Assembly: GCF_030269365.1 (NCBI RefSeq)
Contig: NZ_BSTF01000027.1
Coordinates: 1 to 64,000, forward strand
Source of the DNA: Lentzea sp. NBRC 102530
GTDB taxonomy: Bacteria > Actinomycetota > Actinomycetes > Mycobacteriales > Pseudonocardiaceae
Length of the DNA: 64,000 nucleotides
Reading direction: 5' to 3'
Positions 27,784 through 36,007 of this stretch are shown here, piece by piece. Made by a program: the position numbers and the translations under genes. Position 1 is the first letter of the stretch; each line of letters opens with the position of its first letter. The notes under the pieces were generated by a model that saw nothing but the letters and a program-made list of their open reading frames with translations, did no database searches and had not been told where the DNA came from.

Positions 27784-29031
27784 TCAGGTGAACAGATTGC
27801 CCGTCGCGATCTTGGGGCGGCCGAGCACCCGTGGTTCGCGCACAACCGCTGAGGCGTAGACGGATGCGGTGTCGGACGCGATCGTGGCCCAGTTGAAGTC
27901 GGTCGCCAGCCGTGCCTTCGCCGCACGCGCACGAGACGCCGCGGACGTGGGATCGGACAGCACGTCCCGCACGGCGCGGGCGAGTCCGTCCACGTCGCCG
28001 GGGGCGAAGGACAGTCCGGTGACGCCGTCCAGCACCACCTCGCCGAGGCCGCCGGCGGTCGAGGCGACCAGAGGCGTTCCCGCCGCCGCGGCCTCCAGCG
28101 CCACGATGCCGAACGGTTCGTAGCGCGACGGCAGCACCACGGCGTTGGCGGCGGTGAGCAACGCCGCCAAAGTCCTGTCGGAGAGATGGCCGACGAACTC
28201 CACCGCCCGCAGCACGCGGTGCTTGCGCGCCTGGTCCCGCAGCCACTCCGTCTGCGACCCGCCCCCGGCCACGACCACGCGCGTGCCGCGGTGGAAGCGG
28301 CGGATGCGGGGGAGCGCGGCGATCAGGTCCTGGATGCCCTTCTCCCACTCGATGCGGCCGAAGAAGAGGAGCAGCGGATCACCGTGCGGCGAGTACGTGC
28401 GGCGGGCCGCGCCGACGTCCTTCGCCCGCACCTTCCAGCCGCCCGGTTCGATGCCGTTGTGCAGCACGGAAACGTCGGCGGTGTCCACTTCGAACAGATG
28501 CCCGACCTCGCCGCGCATCGCCGACGAGCACGTGATCAGCGAGTCGGCGCGGTTCGCGAGCCACCACTCGACGGAGTGCACCTGCTGGTTCAGCGGGTGC
28601 GACAGCCAGCCGGAGTGCCGGCCGGCCTCGGTAGCGTGGATCGTCGCCACCAGCGGCACGCCGAACGCCTCCGCCAGCGCCACGGCCGGGTGCGCGACGA
28701 GCCAGTCGTGCGCGTGCACGACGTCCGGGCGCCACGAACCCAGCGCGAGGCCGGCGCGCGTCATCGCGTGGCCCATCGCGAGCGTCCAGGCCAGCAGGTC
28801 CTTCTCGAACACGAAGTGCGCGGGGTCCTCGGCGACGCGGATCAGCCGCACGCCCTCGCTCACCAGGTCGGACGTCGGGTGCGTGATCGCGTCGGTGCCG
28901 GACGGCTGCCGGCACAGCACGACGACCTCGTGCCCCTGCGCGGCCAGTTGTGTCGCGAGCGCGTGGACGTGCCTGCCCAGCCCGCCGACGACCACCGGCG
29001 GGTACTCCCACGACAACATCAGCACGCGCAT
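27784..29031 (-). CDS. GT4 glycosyltransferase (Rv3032-like alpha-glucosyltransferase)
   Basis: 415 aa GT-B enzyme. The N-terminus MRVLMLSWEYPPVVVGGLGRHV is the nucleotide-sugar glycosyltransferase/glycogen-synthase type; FFGRIEWEKGIQDLI and the EX7E motif in YEPFGIVALEAAAAGTPL are intact. In mycobacteria the syntenic Rv3032 elongates the alpha-1,4-glucan chain of methylglucose lipopolysaccharide and contributes to glycogen. The start is 4 bp from the GH57 stop, so the genes form a tight unit: methyltransferase, GH57, GT4. Confidence 0.9.
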   Translation of the reverse strand: MRVLMLSWEYPPVVVGGLGRHVHALATQLAAQGHEVVVLCRQPSGTDAITHPTSDLVSEGVRLIRVAEDPAHFVFEKDLLAWTLAMGHAMTRAGLALGSWRPDVVHAHDWLVAHPAVALAEAFGVPLVATIHATEAGRHSGWLSHPLNQQVHSVEWWLANRADSLITCSSAMRGEVGHLFEVDTADVSVLHNGIEPGGWKVRAKDVGAARRTYSPHGDPLLLFFGRIEWEKGIQDLIAALPRIRRFHRGTRVVVAGGGSQTEWLRDQARKHRVLRAVEFVGHLSDRTLAALLTAANAVVLPSRYEPFGIVALEAAAAGTPLVASTAGGLGEVVLDGVTGLSFAPGDVDGLARAVRDVLSDPTSAASRARAAKARLATDFNWATIASDTASVYASAVVREPRVLGRPKIATGNLFT

Positions 29032-29035
29032 CCCG

Positions 29036-30499
29036 TTACCCCATTCCTCGCACGTCCAGATGCCCGAAGGGGCCGTCCGCCGCGCGGAGCTCCGTTGCCC
29101 TGCCCAGTCCGCGACCGCTCCGCGCCAACGCCGCGAGCTCGCTGAAGCGATCGCTGTGAATCTTCGCGCGGTACCGGGCGTAGTCGGCGGCCGAGTCCTT
29201 CGTGACCATGAAGGCCCAGTCGCTCGACAACGCCAGCAGCGCCTCGCGCACCGCCTGGTCCAGCACCGGGTTCCTCGCCTCGGACGAGAAGTCCAGTCCC
29301 AGCAACTCCTTCTGCACGGACTCGTTCAACGACACGATGTCCGACACCTGCGCGCCGTCCCACACGCGCCAGTCCTTGCCGCTGCCCCACGACGACGCCG
29401 GCAGCTCGACCGGCGCGCCCACGTGCCCCGCCTCGACGGCGCCGCGCAACGTCGTCACGCGCACCCCCGCCTCCGGCAACGCCCGCAGCACGGCCTCGAG
29501 CCACAACGGACCCTCGTGCCACCAATGCCCGTACAGCTCGGTGTCGTAGGCCGCCACGACGAGTCCGCCGTCGATCGCCCGGAGCCGCCGCACGACCGTG
29601 TCCACGAAATCCGCGACGTGCCGGTCGAGGGCTTCCTTCGCCAGCAACGGGTCGTACGGCCGTTTGTCCTCCGGCGCCACGTTCTTGCCCGTCACCCGCG
29701 ACGGCTTGAGACCCGTCGGGTGATCATAAGTGTGAAAATCCCGGTAGGCCGCGTCACCCGGATAGCCGACCTTCGGCGACCAGACCCGGTACGAGACCTC
29801 GAGATCGCGCCCGAACGCCAGCACGTCCGACGATCCGACGGGGTGCGCCGCCGAGGTGTCGCCGTGCAGCGCGGGGCCGTCGACCATGAACCTGCGGACG
29901 CCCGCCGCCGCGTACCCCGCCTCCATGCCGGGGGAGTAGCCGCACTCCGGCGCCCAGATCCCCTCCGGAGCGCGGCCGATGCGCAACGCGGTGTCGTCGA
30001 GTCCGGTCCTGAGCGCGAACGCCCTGACCTCGGGGTCGAGCAACGGCTGGAACGGGTGCGTGGCGGGCCCGCCGAGCAGCTCGATCGTGCCGGAGTCCAC
30101 AAGGGACCGCAGCGCCGGCGAGAACCCGTGCCGCCACTGGGTTTCGAACCTGTGCAGCGCCCACTGCGATGCCCGGTGCTCGTAGGCCGACAGCTCCTTC
30201 AGCCGTTCGCCGGCGAAGTGCGAGCGCAGGTGCCAGTTGCCGAGCCAGTCGTGCATGCCTCGTAAGCAGTACGGGTCGTCGAGCTGTGCGGCCAGCACAG
30301 GCGTGACGCCGAGCGTCAGGACGTCCTCGCGGCCCTCGTCGGCGAAGCGCCGCAGCATGTCGACGACGGGCAGGTACGAGTGCGCCCACGCCTGGTAGAG
30401 CCACTCCTCGCCGACCGGCCACGCGCCGTGGTGCGCGAGCCAGGGCAGGTGGCTGTGCAGGACCAGGCAGAACGTGCCCTCGGTTGCCTTCGTGGTCAC
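29036..30499 (-). CDS. GH57 alpha-1,4-glucan branching enzyme (Rv3031-like)
   Basis: 487 aa. GH57 motifs are present: LVLHSHLPWLAHHG (motif 1, about residue 12), GIWAPECGYSPGME with the nucleophile Glu, and YDTELYGHWWHEG with the acid/base Asp, plus the C-terminal DUF1957-type helical domain. Family members of this class create alpha-1,6 branches. The GTG at 30499 overlaps the methyltransferase stop as GTGA; the frame stays open further upstream, but only inside the methyltransferase gene. Works with the adjacent GT4, as in the mycobacterial methylglucose polysaccharide locus. Confidence 0.92.
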   Translation of the reverse strand: MTTKATEGTFCLVLHSHLPWLAHHGAWPVGEEWLYQAWAHSYLPVVDMLRRFADEGREDVLTLGVTPVLAAQLDDPYCLRGMHDWLGNWHLRSHFAGERLKELSAYEHRASQWALHRFETQWRHGFSPALRSLVDSGTIELLGGPATHPFQPLLDPEVRAFALRTGLDDTALRIGRAPEGIWAPECGYSPGMEAGYAAAGVRRFMVDGPALHGDTSAAHPVGSSDVLAFGRDLEVSYRVWSPKVGYPGDAAYRDFHTYDHPTGLKPSRVTGKNVAPEDKRPYDPLLAKEALDRHVADFVDTVVRRLRAIDGGLVVAAYDTELYGHWWHEGPLWLEAVLRALPEAGVRVTTLRGAVEAGHVGAPVELPASSWGSGKDWRVWDGAQVSDIVSLNESVQKELLGLDFSSEARNPVLDQAVREALLALSSDWAFMVTKDSAADYARYRAKIHSDRFSELAALARSGRGLGRATELRAADGPFGHLDVRGMG

Positions 30500-31224
30500 G
30501 CGCGCACCGCCACGGCCACGAGGTCGAGGCAGGCGTCCATGTCGTCGGGCGTGATGTCGAAGTCCTCCACCGTCACCGACTCCACAGCCTCCTTGAGCTC
30601 GGCCGGCCACGGCGCACCGGACAGGGCGACTTCGACCTGTGCGTCGATGATCTGTCCGTTCAGGAGCGTGTCAAGCCTCGGTCCGTGACGCAGGCCCGTC
30701 AGTTCGTCAACGCGGAAACCAGCACCGCGCAGCATCTCGTCCAGTTCGGACGGTGCGAGTTCCCTGGTGTGGAAGGGGTTCAGCGGCGTGTCCTGACCGG
30801 GCGAGAACGTGAGGCGGTTCGGCGTCGTCACGATGAGCCTGCCGCCGGGCTTGAGCACCCTGCGGCACTCGGCGAGGAACCCTTCCTGGTCCCACAGGTG
30901 CTCGATGACCTGCAGGTTCGCCACGACGTCGACGCTGCCGTCCTGCAGCGGCAGGGTCGCCAGGTTGCCGCGGAGCACGTTCAGCTGCGGGTAGGCGCGG
31001 GCCACGTGCTGCGACGTCAGTTCGTCGTAGTCGAGGGCGATCACCCGGCGCGCGACCGTTCTGATCAGCTGCGCGCCGTAGCCCTCGCCGCAGCCCGCCT
31101 CCAGCACGACGGCGTCCGCGCAGTGGCCGATCAGGTGCAGATACGCGGCTTCGTGCCGCCGGAACCAGTAGTTCTCTTCCGCGATACCGGGCACCGTGCG
31201 TTCGCCGGTCAGGGGGAGGGTCAC
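30496..31224 (-). CDS. SAM-dependent methyltransferase (Rv3030-like)
   Basis: 242 aa class I methyltransferase. Motif I is VLEAGCGEGYGAQLI, followed by VIALDYDE, VDVVANLQVIEHLWDQ and VLKPGGRLIVTTPNR. GTG start. The 4-bp overlap with GH57 and the synteny with Rv3030 suggest it methylates the glucan made by the two following enzymes. The position methylated is not predictable from sequence alone. The stop of a small membrane protein gene lies 10 bp upstream, so transcription probably starts before that gene. Confidence 0.9.
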   Translation of the reverse strand: MTLPLTGERTVPGIAEENYWFRRHEAAYLHLIGHCADAVVLEAGCGEGYGAQLIRTVARRVIALDYDELTSQHVARAYPQLNVLRGNLATLPLQDGSVDVVANLQVIEHLWDQEGFLAECRRVLKPGGRLIVTTPNRLTFSPGQDTPLNPFHTRELAPSELDEMLRGAGFRVDELTGLRHGPRLDTLLNGQIIDAQVEVALSGAPWPAELKEAVESVTVEDFDITPDDMDACLDLVAVAVRA

Positions 31225-31234
31225 GCCCGCCAGG

Positions 31235-31606
31235 TTACTTGTCAGTAGACCTCATGCGAACTACCTGGTGCGCGATCGCCGTGGCAACGCCCGCCGCTGC
31301 GAGAACTGTCGTCGTCGTGGTGTCCATGTACTTGGACAGGCTGGGTGCCTCACTCGGTCCGGTGAGCCACATCGTCAACGGGGTCGCATACGCCAGCGTG
31401 AGCGCCCCCGACCACCACCTGAGGGCGTTCGACCGGCTGCTGCGCAGGCTCGCGACGAGCACGACGGCGATCGGGATGCCGGACAGCAGGCCGAATTTGC
31501 CGATCACCATGACGGGTGCCAGCCAGGCCGCGACCAGCGTCGACGTCTTCGGGTAGGCCGCCTTGCGGGCGACGTTCGCCGTGTTGCCAGAGGTGCTCGC
31601 GTTCAT
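31235..31606 (-). CDS. Small membrane protein heading the methylglucan operon
   Basis: 123 aa with four hydrophobic segments (TLVAAWLAPVMVIGKFGLLSGIPIAVVLVAS; WWSGALTLAYATPLTMWLTG; TVLAAAGVATAIAHQVV), family not recognised. AAGGAG lies 6 nt before the ATG. It is divergent from a TetR gene, with palindromes between them, and its stop is only 10 bp before the methyltransferase start. It may be the TetR regulator's direct target and the first gene of the five-gene transcript to 26963. Confidence 0.8.
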   Translation of the reverse strand: MNASTSGNTANVARKAAYPKTSTLVAAWLAPVMVIGKFGLLSGIPIAVVLVASLRSSRSNALRWWSGALTLAYATPLTMWLTGPSEAPSLSKYMDTTTTTVLAAAGVATAIAHQVVRMRSTDK

Positions 31607-31631
31607 GAGAGGCTCCTTCTTTCGTTAGTGG

Positions 31632-31657
31632 CAGTTGCAACTGTTAGAGGCTCTAAC
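31632..31657. promoter_or_regulatory. Adjacent palindromes, probable TetR operator
   Basis: CAGTTGCAACTG (31632-31643) and GTTAGAGGCTCTAAC (31643-31657) are both perfect palindromes and share one base. A related half-site, AGAGGGTCTAAC (31713-31724), ends 2 bp before the TetR start codon. The location, 26-50 bp before the small membrane protein ATG, fits repression of both divergent promoters. Confidence 0.75.
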
Positions 31658-31726
31658 AACTGTGACATGCAGAAGCTAGGCTGTCACAGGCGTGAGTGTC
31701 AATAACGAATGTGAGAGGGTCTAACT

Positions 31727-32374
31727 ATGGCGACAGAGTCTCCGGCCGGTACCGCGGCCAACCCTCGTGAGCGTTACCGCGTGCAGGTGCGCGAGGAGGT
31801 CAAGCGGCACGCGTGGGAGCAGATCGCGGCCAACGGCGTGACGGCGTTGTCGTTGAACGCGATCGCCAAGGAGATGGGCATGAGCGGGCCCGCGCTGTAC
31901 CGGTACTTCGCCGGTCGCGACGAGCTGATCACCGAGCTCGTCCGCGACGCGTACCGCAGCCTGGCCGACACCGTCCGCGCGGCGCACGGGTTGGGCGTCA
32001 CGGTCGTGGGGCTCGCCTCGGTCATCCGGGGGTGGGCGATCGCCGATCCGCAGCGGTACCTGCTCATCTACGGCACGCCCGTGCCCGGCTACCACGCGCC
32101 CGACGACATCACCGCGATCTCGAACGAGATCCTGGCGGTGCTGCTGGAGGTGTGCGGTGGCGGGCCGCAGGACCCGGAAACCCCGTTCGAGGCCTTCCTG
32201 CAGATGAAGAACGGGTGGGCGGGCGCGCTGCCGGCGCCGTCTCCGGCGGTGCACCGCGCGCTGTCGTTCTGGACGCGCACGCAGGGCGTGCTCTCGCTGG
32301 AGCTCGCCGGCCACTTCACGCCGATGGGGATCGACGTCGAACTGTTGCTCGCGGAGGAGGTCGCGGACCTCTAG
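31727..32374 (+). CDS. TetR-family transcriptional regulator
   Basis: 215 aa. The helix-turn-helix is IAANGVTALSLNAIAKEMGMSGPALYRYFAGRDELITEL (about 34-72). The C-terminal domain (FEAFLQMKNGWAGALPAPSPAVHRALSFWTRTQGVLSLELAGHF) is of the WHG-like class. It is divergent from the small membrane protein/methyltransferase operon with palindromes between. Its last bases overlap the convergent DegV gene stop. Confidence 0.93.
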   Translation: MATESPAGTAANPRERYRVQVREEVKRHAWEQIAANGVTALSLNAIAKEMGMSGPALYRYFAGRDELITELVRDAYRSLADTVRAAHGLGVTVVGLASVIRGWAIADPQRYLLIYGTPVPGYHAPDDITAISNEILAVLLEVCGGGPQDPETPFEAFLQMKNGWAGALPAPSPAVHRALSFWTRTQGVLSLELAGHFTPMGIDVELLLAEEVADL

Positions 32375-33213
32375 AACGGCGAGACCGTGACGGCCAGCGC
32401 GCCCGGTCCGACGTTCGCCCCGATCGCCGCGCTCACCTGGGTGAGCACGACGTCGCGGGCGTGCGGGATGCGCTTCTGCAGCATCTGCAGCAGTTCGTGG
32501 CCCTCCTTCTCGGCCGCGAAGTGCTCGACGGCGAGGTCGACGTCGCGCCCGTAGGCGAGCGCCACCGCCTTGTCGACGAGCTTGCCCAGCGCCCGGTCGC
32601 GGCCGACGACCTTGTCGAACGGCTCCACCTCGCCGTTCACGACCGTGAGCAGCGGCTTGACCGACAGCGCGTCGCCGAAGAGCTTCGCCGCCGCGCTGAC
32701 CCGTCCCGCCTGGCGCAGGTAGTGCAGGGTGTCCACGTAGATGAGGACGCTGGCGTTGCGGCCGCGCTGCTCGGCGACGCTGCGCGCGTTCTGCACGTTG
32801 CCGCCGCTCTGCACGATCCGCGCCGCCGCGAGCGCCGCGAAGCCCAGCGTCATGCCCGACGAGTGCGAGTCCACGATGAACACCGGCACGCGCGACTTGG
32901 CCGCGGCCGCCTTCGCCGCGTCCGTCGCGGGGGAGAGCTTCGGCGTCACGTGCACCGACACGATCGTCTCCGCGCCCTTCGCCCACGCGTCCTGGTAGGC
33001 CCAGAAGAACGCGTCTGGGGCGGGCGGCTGCGTCGTGATCGGGATCTGCGCCTCCATCGCCTGCAGCAGCCGGTCGGTCGGCACGTAGGCCTCGTCGATC
33101 AGCTCCGACCCGATCTTGAGTTGCATCGGGACCGTGATGATGTCGAAGCGGTCCGCCAGGCGGGCGGGGAGCGACGCGGTCGAGTCGGTGACGACGGCTA
33201 CTCGTGAGGACAC
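32371..33213 (-). CDS. DegV family fatty-acid-binding protein (copy 1)
   Basis: 280 aa. DegV layout: RVAVVTDSTASLP at the N-terminus, PMQLKIG, ITTQPPAPDAFFWAY, VSVHVTPKLSPATDAAK, VDSHSSGMTLGFA and SVKPLLTVVNGEVEPFDKV. These proteins bind a fatty acid and, in Firmicutes, act as FakB partners of a fatty-acid kinase. The GTG at 33213 is chosen because the family starts at the VAVVTDST strand; the upstream frame is open but not conserved. A second copy lies at 37025, about 4 kb away. No fakA gene is in the window. Confidence 0.9.
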   Translation of the reverse strand: MSSRVAVVTDSTASLPARLADRFDIITVPMQLKIGSELIDEAYVPTDRLLQAMEAQIPITTQPPAPDAFFWAYQDAWAKGAETIVSVHVTPKLSPATDAAKAAAAKSRVPVFIVDSHSSGMTLGFAALAAARIVQSGGNVQNARSVAEQRGRNASVLIYVDTLHYLRQAGRVSAAAKLFGDALSVKPLLTVVNGEVEPFDKVVGRDRALGKLVDKAVALAYGRDVDLAVEHFAAEKEGHELLQMLQKRIPHARDVVLTQVSAAIGANVGPGALAVTVSPF

Positions 33214-33522
33214 GAACGAGAAGGTTAACGAAGGGTGATCGAAGTAGCCACGACCGATGGAAGGCAATTCGTGTGATCTCGACCTTCGCGGTCGCTTTCC
33301 GTGTACGGCGAACGCACGGAGTGAACACGCCGGAAAGGCCTGTTACTTGACACAATCGGGTGACTGGGTGGTCATCGGTGATGATCTAGGGAACGCTTGT
33401 TTGCGCAGGAAATACCCGTTATTCCACGTGTTACATCATGCTCGTCCGTCCACTTTCGACGCTGGTTGGGGTCACCGGCCGTGGGTAAGCTCGCACAATC
33501 TTCAGCCCGGTTGAGTGAGTAG
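33214..33522. other. Divergent intergenic region with promoter-like elements
   Basis: This 309-bp gap separates the DegV gene (-) from the DivIVA operon (+) and is clearly AT-richer than its surroundings. TTGACA occurs at 33347-33352 in the plus direction, but a matching -10 at 17-18 bp is weak. I see no gene or long hairpin. Confidence 0.45.
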
Positions 33523-33528
33523 GTGACC

Positions 33529-34479
33529 ATGGGTGCAAAAGAGCAGGAACTAGTTCCGCTGCACGCCGGTTTCGACGTTGTCTACCGAGGTTTTCATCGA
33601 CGTCAGGTCATCGAGCACATCGAGAATCTCGAGGAGCAGCTGCGCTTCACGAGCCTCGACAGGGCCGAGGCGCTGGCGCAGGCGGCGGATTTGCGCAAGC
33701 TCCTGGAAATGACGCGCCAGGACCTCGAAGAGGCGCGCGCCAGGATCGAACGCCTGGAGACCACCTCGGGTTCGCACGCGAGCGCCACCGAACGGATGCA
33801 CCGCATGCTCCGCCTCGCCGAGGACGAGACGGCGGAGATGCACCTGCAGGCCGAACGCGAGTGCGCGGATCTCCGCGAGCGCACCGACGCCGAACTGACC
33901 GAACTGCGCGCCAACGCGAAGAACGAGGCCGCGGCCATGCGCGCCGAGGCCGAGTCCGAGCTCTACGCCGTGCGCCAGGACTGCGCCACCCGCGCCGCCG
34001 CGATGGAACGCCGCGAGCTCGAGATGGAACGCCGCAACAGCGACCTGGAAGCCCAGCACCGCCAGCGCGCCGACGAGGTCGAACGCGAGTGCGCCGAGGC
34101 CGTCGAACAGGCCCAGGCCGACGCGGACCGCCTGCTGCGCGAAACGGCCCTGCAGTGCAACGCCCTCGAGGCCGACTCCGAACGCAAGCGCGACAAGGCC
34201 CAGCAGTTCTTCGAACTCACCATGACCCGCCGCCGCAACGAGGTCGCCCAGCACCTGCAGGAGCAGGAGGCCCTGGCCCGCGCCAGGTCCGAGTTCGTGG
34301 TGAAGATGGCGTCCCGCGAAGCCACCCGCCGCCTGGCCGAGGTCGCCGACCGCACCGAGGAACTGCACGAGCTCAAGCGAGTCGTGCACTCCCAGCTCAC
34401 CGCGGCCCGCGCCGCACTGTCCGCGGCCGCCGAACGCGTAGCGCCCGTGCACATCCCGGAACAGGTGGCCGCGTCATGA
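33529..34479 (+). CDS. DivIVA-domain coiled-coil protein
   Basis: 316 aa. The first 45 residues (VPLHAGFDVVYRGFHRRQVIEHIENLEEQL) match the DivIVA N-terminal membrane/curvature-targeting domain with its GF..V..GF motif. The rest is almost uninterrupted alpha-helical coiled coil, very rich in Glu, Arg and Ala (about 50-300). It is related to Wag31/DivIVA but is a separate protein. Either the GTG at 33523 or the ATG at 33529 may be the start. It overlaps the OmpA-like gene by ATGA. It is expected to assemble at curved membrane sites such as poles or septa and to recruit the products of its operon partners. Confidence 0.85.
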   Translation: MGAKEQELVPLHAGFDVVYRGFHRRQVIEHIENLEEQLRFTSLDRAEALAQAADLRKLLEMTRQDLEEARARIERLETTSGSHASATERMHRMLRLAEDETAEMHLQAERECADLRERTDAELTELRANAKNEAAAMRAEAESELYAVRQDCATRAAAMERRELEMERRNSDLEAQHRQRADEVERECAEAVEQAQADADRLLRETALQCNALEADSERKRDKAQQFFELTMTRRRNEVAQHLQEQEALARARSEFVVKMASREATRRLAEVADRTEELHELKRVVHSQLTAARAALSAAAERVAPVHIPEQVAAS

Positions 34480-35030
34480 AGCGTTGGGTTCCGCTCGTAG
34501 TAGGCGCTCTGATGGTGCCGGCCTCCGTGACGGCCTTCGGCTTCTCCGTCTACGGCGAAGAACTGGAGACGGCGCTGTCGTCGTCACCCGCCGCTCCCGC
34601 CGTCCTCGCGGGCCCGGTGCCCGTGGCGGACTTCGTGGCCCCGCTGCGCATGGAGCCTCCGGCGCCGGTCCAGCTGTCCGCCGCGGTGGCGCAGGAGGCG
34701 GTGCGCAGCCTGTTCACCTCGCACGCCGTCAAGGGCATCACCTTCGCGCCGGGCACCGCGTCGTTGGTGGGCCGCGGCGAGGACGTGCGTCGCAGCCTCG
34801 CCAGCCTGCTGCGCAACTCGTCCGGCTCGGTGACGCTGGTGGCACACGCGTGGAACGGCGAGACGGCTTCGCACCGCTGCGACGTCCTCGCGATGGAACG
34901 GGCCGGGCTGCTGCGGCAGTACCTGGCGGAACAAGGTGTGGACAAGTCCTTCACGACACGGGTGATCGTCGACCCGGTGTGGGGACCGCCCTCGGACTTC
35001 GGGCCGCAGATCGACGTCCTCGTCAGCTAG
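34476..35030 (+). CDS. Exported OmpA-like domain protein
   Basis: 184 aa. An N-terminal signal or anchor (MKRWVPLVVGALMVPASVTAFGFSVY) is followed by a Pro/Ala-rich stretch and a domain at about 85-184 with the OmpA-like order. GITFAPGTASLVGRGEDVRRSLASLL is the first strand and helix, VTLVAHAWN sits where canonical members have the gHtD strand, and the domain ends with MERAGLLRQYLAEQGVDKSFTTRVIV. The peptidoglycan-binding Asp/Arg pair of classical OmpA domains is only partly recognisable. Likely sits outside the membrane facing the wall. It is translationally coupled to the DivIVA-like gene. Confidence 0.72.
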   Translation: MKRWVPLVVGALMVPASVTAFGFSVYGEELETALSSSPAAPAVLAGPVPVADFVAPLRMEPPAPVQLSAAVAQEAVRSLFTSHAVKGITFAPGTASLVGRGEDVRRSLASLLRNSSGSVTLVAHAWNGETASHRCDVLAMERAGLLRQYLAEQGVDKSFTTRVIVDPVWGPPSDFGPQIDVLVS

Positions 35031-35041
35031 GAGCCTTCGCA

Positions 35042-35554
35042 ATGGCAGGGGCAGTCGGGATCGTCTTCGGGCTGTGCGTGCTGTCCTTCACGTTGGGGGC
35101 GGCCCTGATGTACGTCTTGGTGCGGCGTCGGGAGGACGCCTCGGACAAGGCCGGGTCTCCGGCTTCGCCCGAGGTGCCGGTGGATGCGCGGACCTGGGTG
35201 GAGAAGCCGGTGGTGGAGCCGGTGGAGGCGGAGTACGACTCCCGGCCCATTCATCGGAATCCGGTGGTGGGGTTGCCTCAGTTGGAACCGGCGTTGGCCG
35301 TGTTCGCCGAGCCTGTGGTGGAGACTGCCGAGCCGGCAGCCGAGCCCGAGCCCGAGCCCGAGGTTGTTGAGGAGCTTGAGGTCGAGGCTGAGGTTGAGGC
35401 CGAGGAAGAGCCGGAAGTTGTTGTCGAGACTGCGCTGCCGCCGCCTGCCAAGCCTCAGGCTGTTGAGCAGACGACCTGGGTTGAGCGGGAAGATTTTCGG
35501 CAGCGGTATTTGAGGACGTTCGACGAGGTTCGGCGGAAGGCTGGGAGCAACTGA
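35042..35554 (+). CDS. Single-span membrane protein with long acidic tail
   Basis: 170 aa, family not recognised. One N-terminal helix (VGIVFGLCVLSFTLGAALMYVLV, residues 4-26) followed by RRRED gives an N-out/C-in orientation. The cytoplasmic part is highly acidic (EPEPEPEVVEELEVEAEVEAEEEPEVVV) and ends in a conserved-looking basic helix, WVEREDFRQRYLRTFDEVRRKAG. AGGAG lies 7 nt before the ATG. It is the third gene of the DivIVA/OmpA-like operon, 11 bp after the OmpA-like stop. The GC bias at third positions weakens in this gene compared with its neighbours (more T-ending codons). Confidence 0.75.
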   Translation: MAGAVGIVFGLCVLSFTLGAALMYVLVRRREDASDKAGSPASPEVPVDARTWVEKPVVEPVEAEYDSRPIHRNPVVGLPQLEPALAVFAEPVVETAEPAAEPEPEPEVVEELEVEAEVEAEEEPEVVVETALPPPAKPQAVEQTTWVEREDFRQRYLRTFDEVRRKAGSN

Positions 35555-36007
35555 CCCCTGCTGGGGTCGGGATGTGTGGGCTGGTTGCGGTTCCAGCGGG
35601 TTTGGTCGCGTTTTGTTGGTCGGGCTGCGGTTGCGAGGGTGCTCGCGCGGGTCGGTTCGGCCATGTGGGGTGCGATTGGGGCTTGACCTCGAGCCTCCGG
35701 CGGGGCGCATTCGCGGCCTCAAAGCCGGGGGAGAAGCGCCCCGGCCGGACCGAACAGGTTGGCACCCCGCCCCCTCAAGGTAAAGCCCCCATCGCCAAGG
35801 CAGGGGGAACCGGCTCGGTGATGGGCAGCAGCCCGTTCGGGCTCGCTCCGCTTCGCCACGCCAGGACTCGTGGATGGTGGGCTTGCGATGGCGACCGCGG
35901 CTGACACCGCCGGTTCGCGGCCCTGCTTGCCGGCGATGTCGGAAAGTCGGTGGTTCCTGTCCGATTCTCGCCGGACTTCCCGGCCTGCCTGCTGATATCA
36001 ATCGATC
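35555..36007. other. 453-bp intergenic region, no supported gene
   Basis: The plus strand is G/T-rich over the first 130 bp (CTGGTTGCGGTTCCAGCGGGTTTGG-like), then C/G-rich with the short inverted motifs GGCGGGGCGC...GCGCCCCGGCC (35700-35745). Open frames exist on both strands, but none has a ribosome site or sensible composition. It may be an intergenic repeat element or a decayed gene; the end should hold the promoter of the PEP mutase-like gene. Confidence 0.5.

Noticed and set aside
35572-35904. 110-residue plus-strand frame in the 35.6-36.0 kb gap
   Set aside because: No ribosome site, Cys/Gly/Trp-rich chance composition, and no resemblance to known families.
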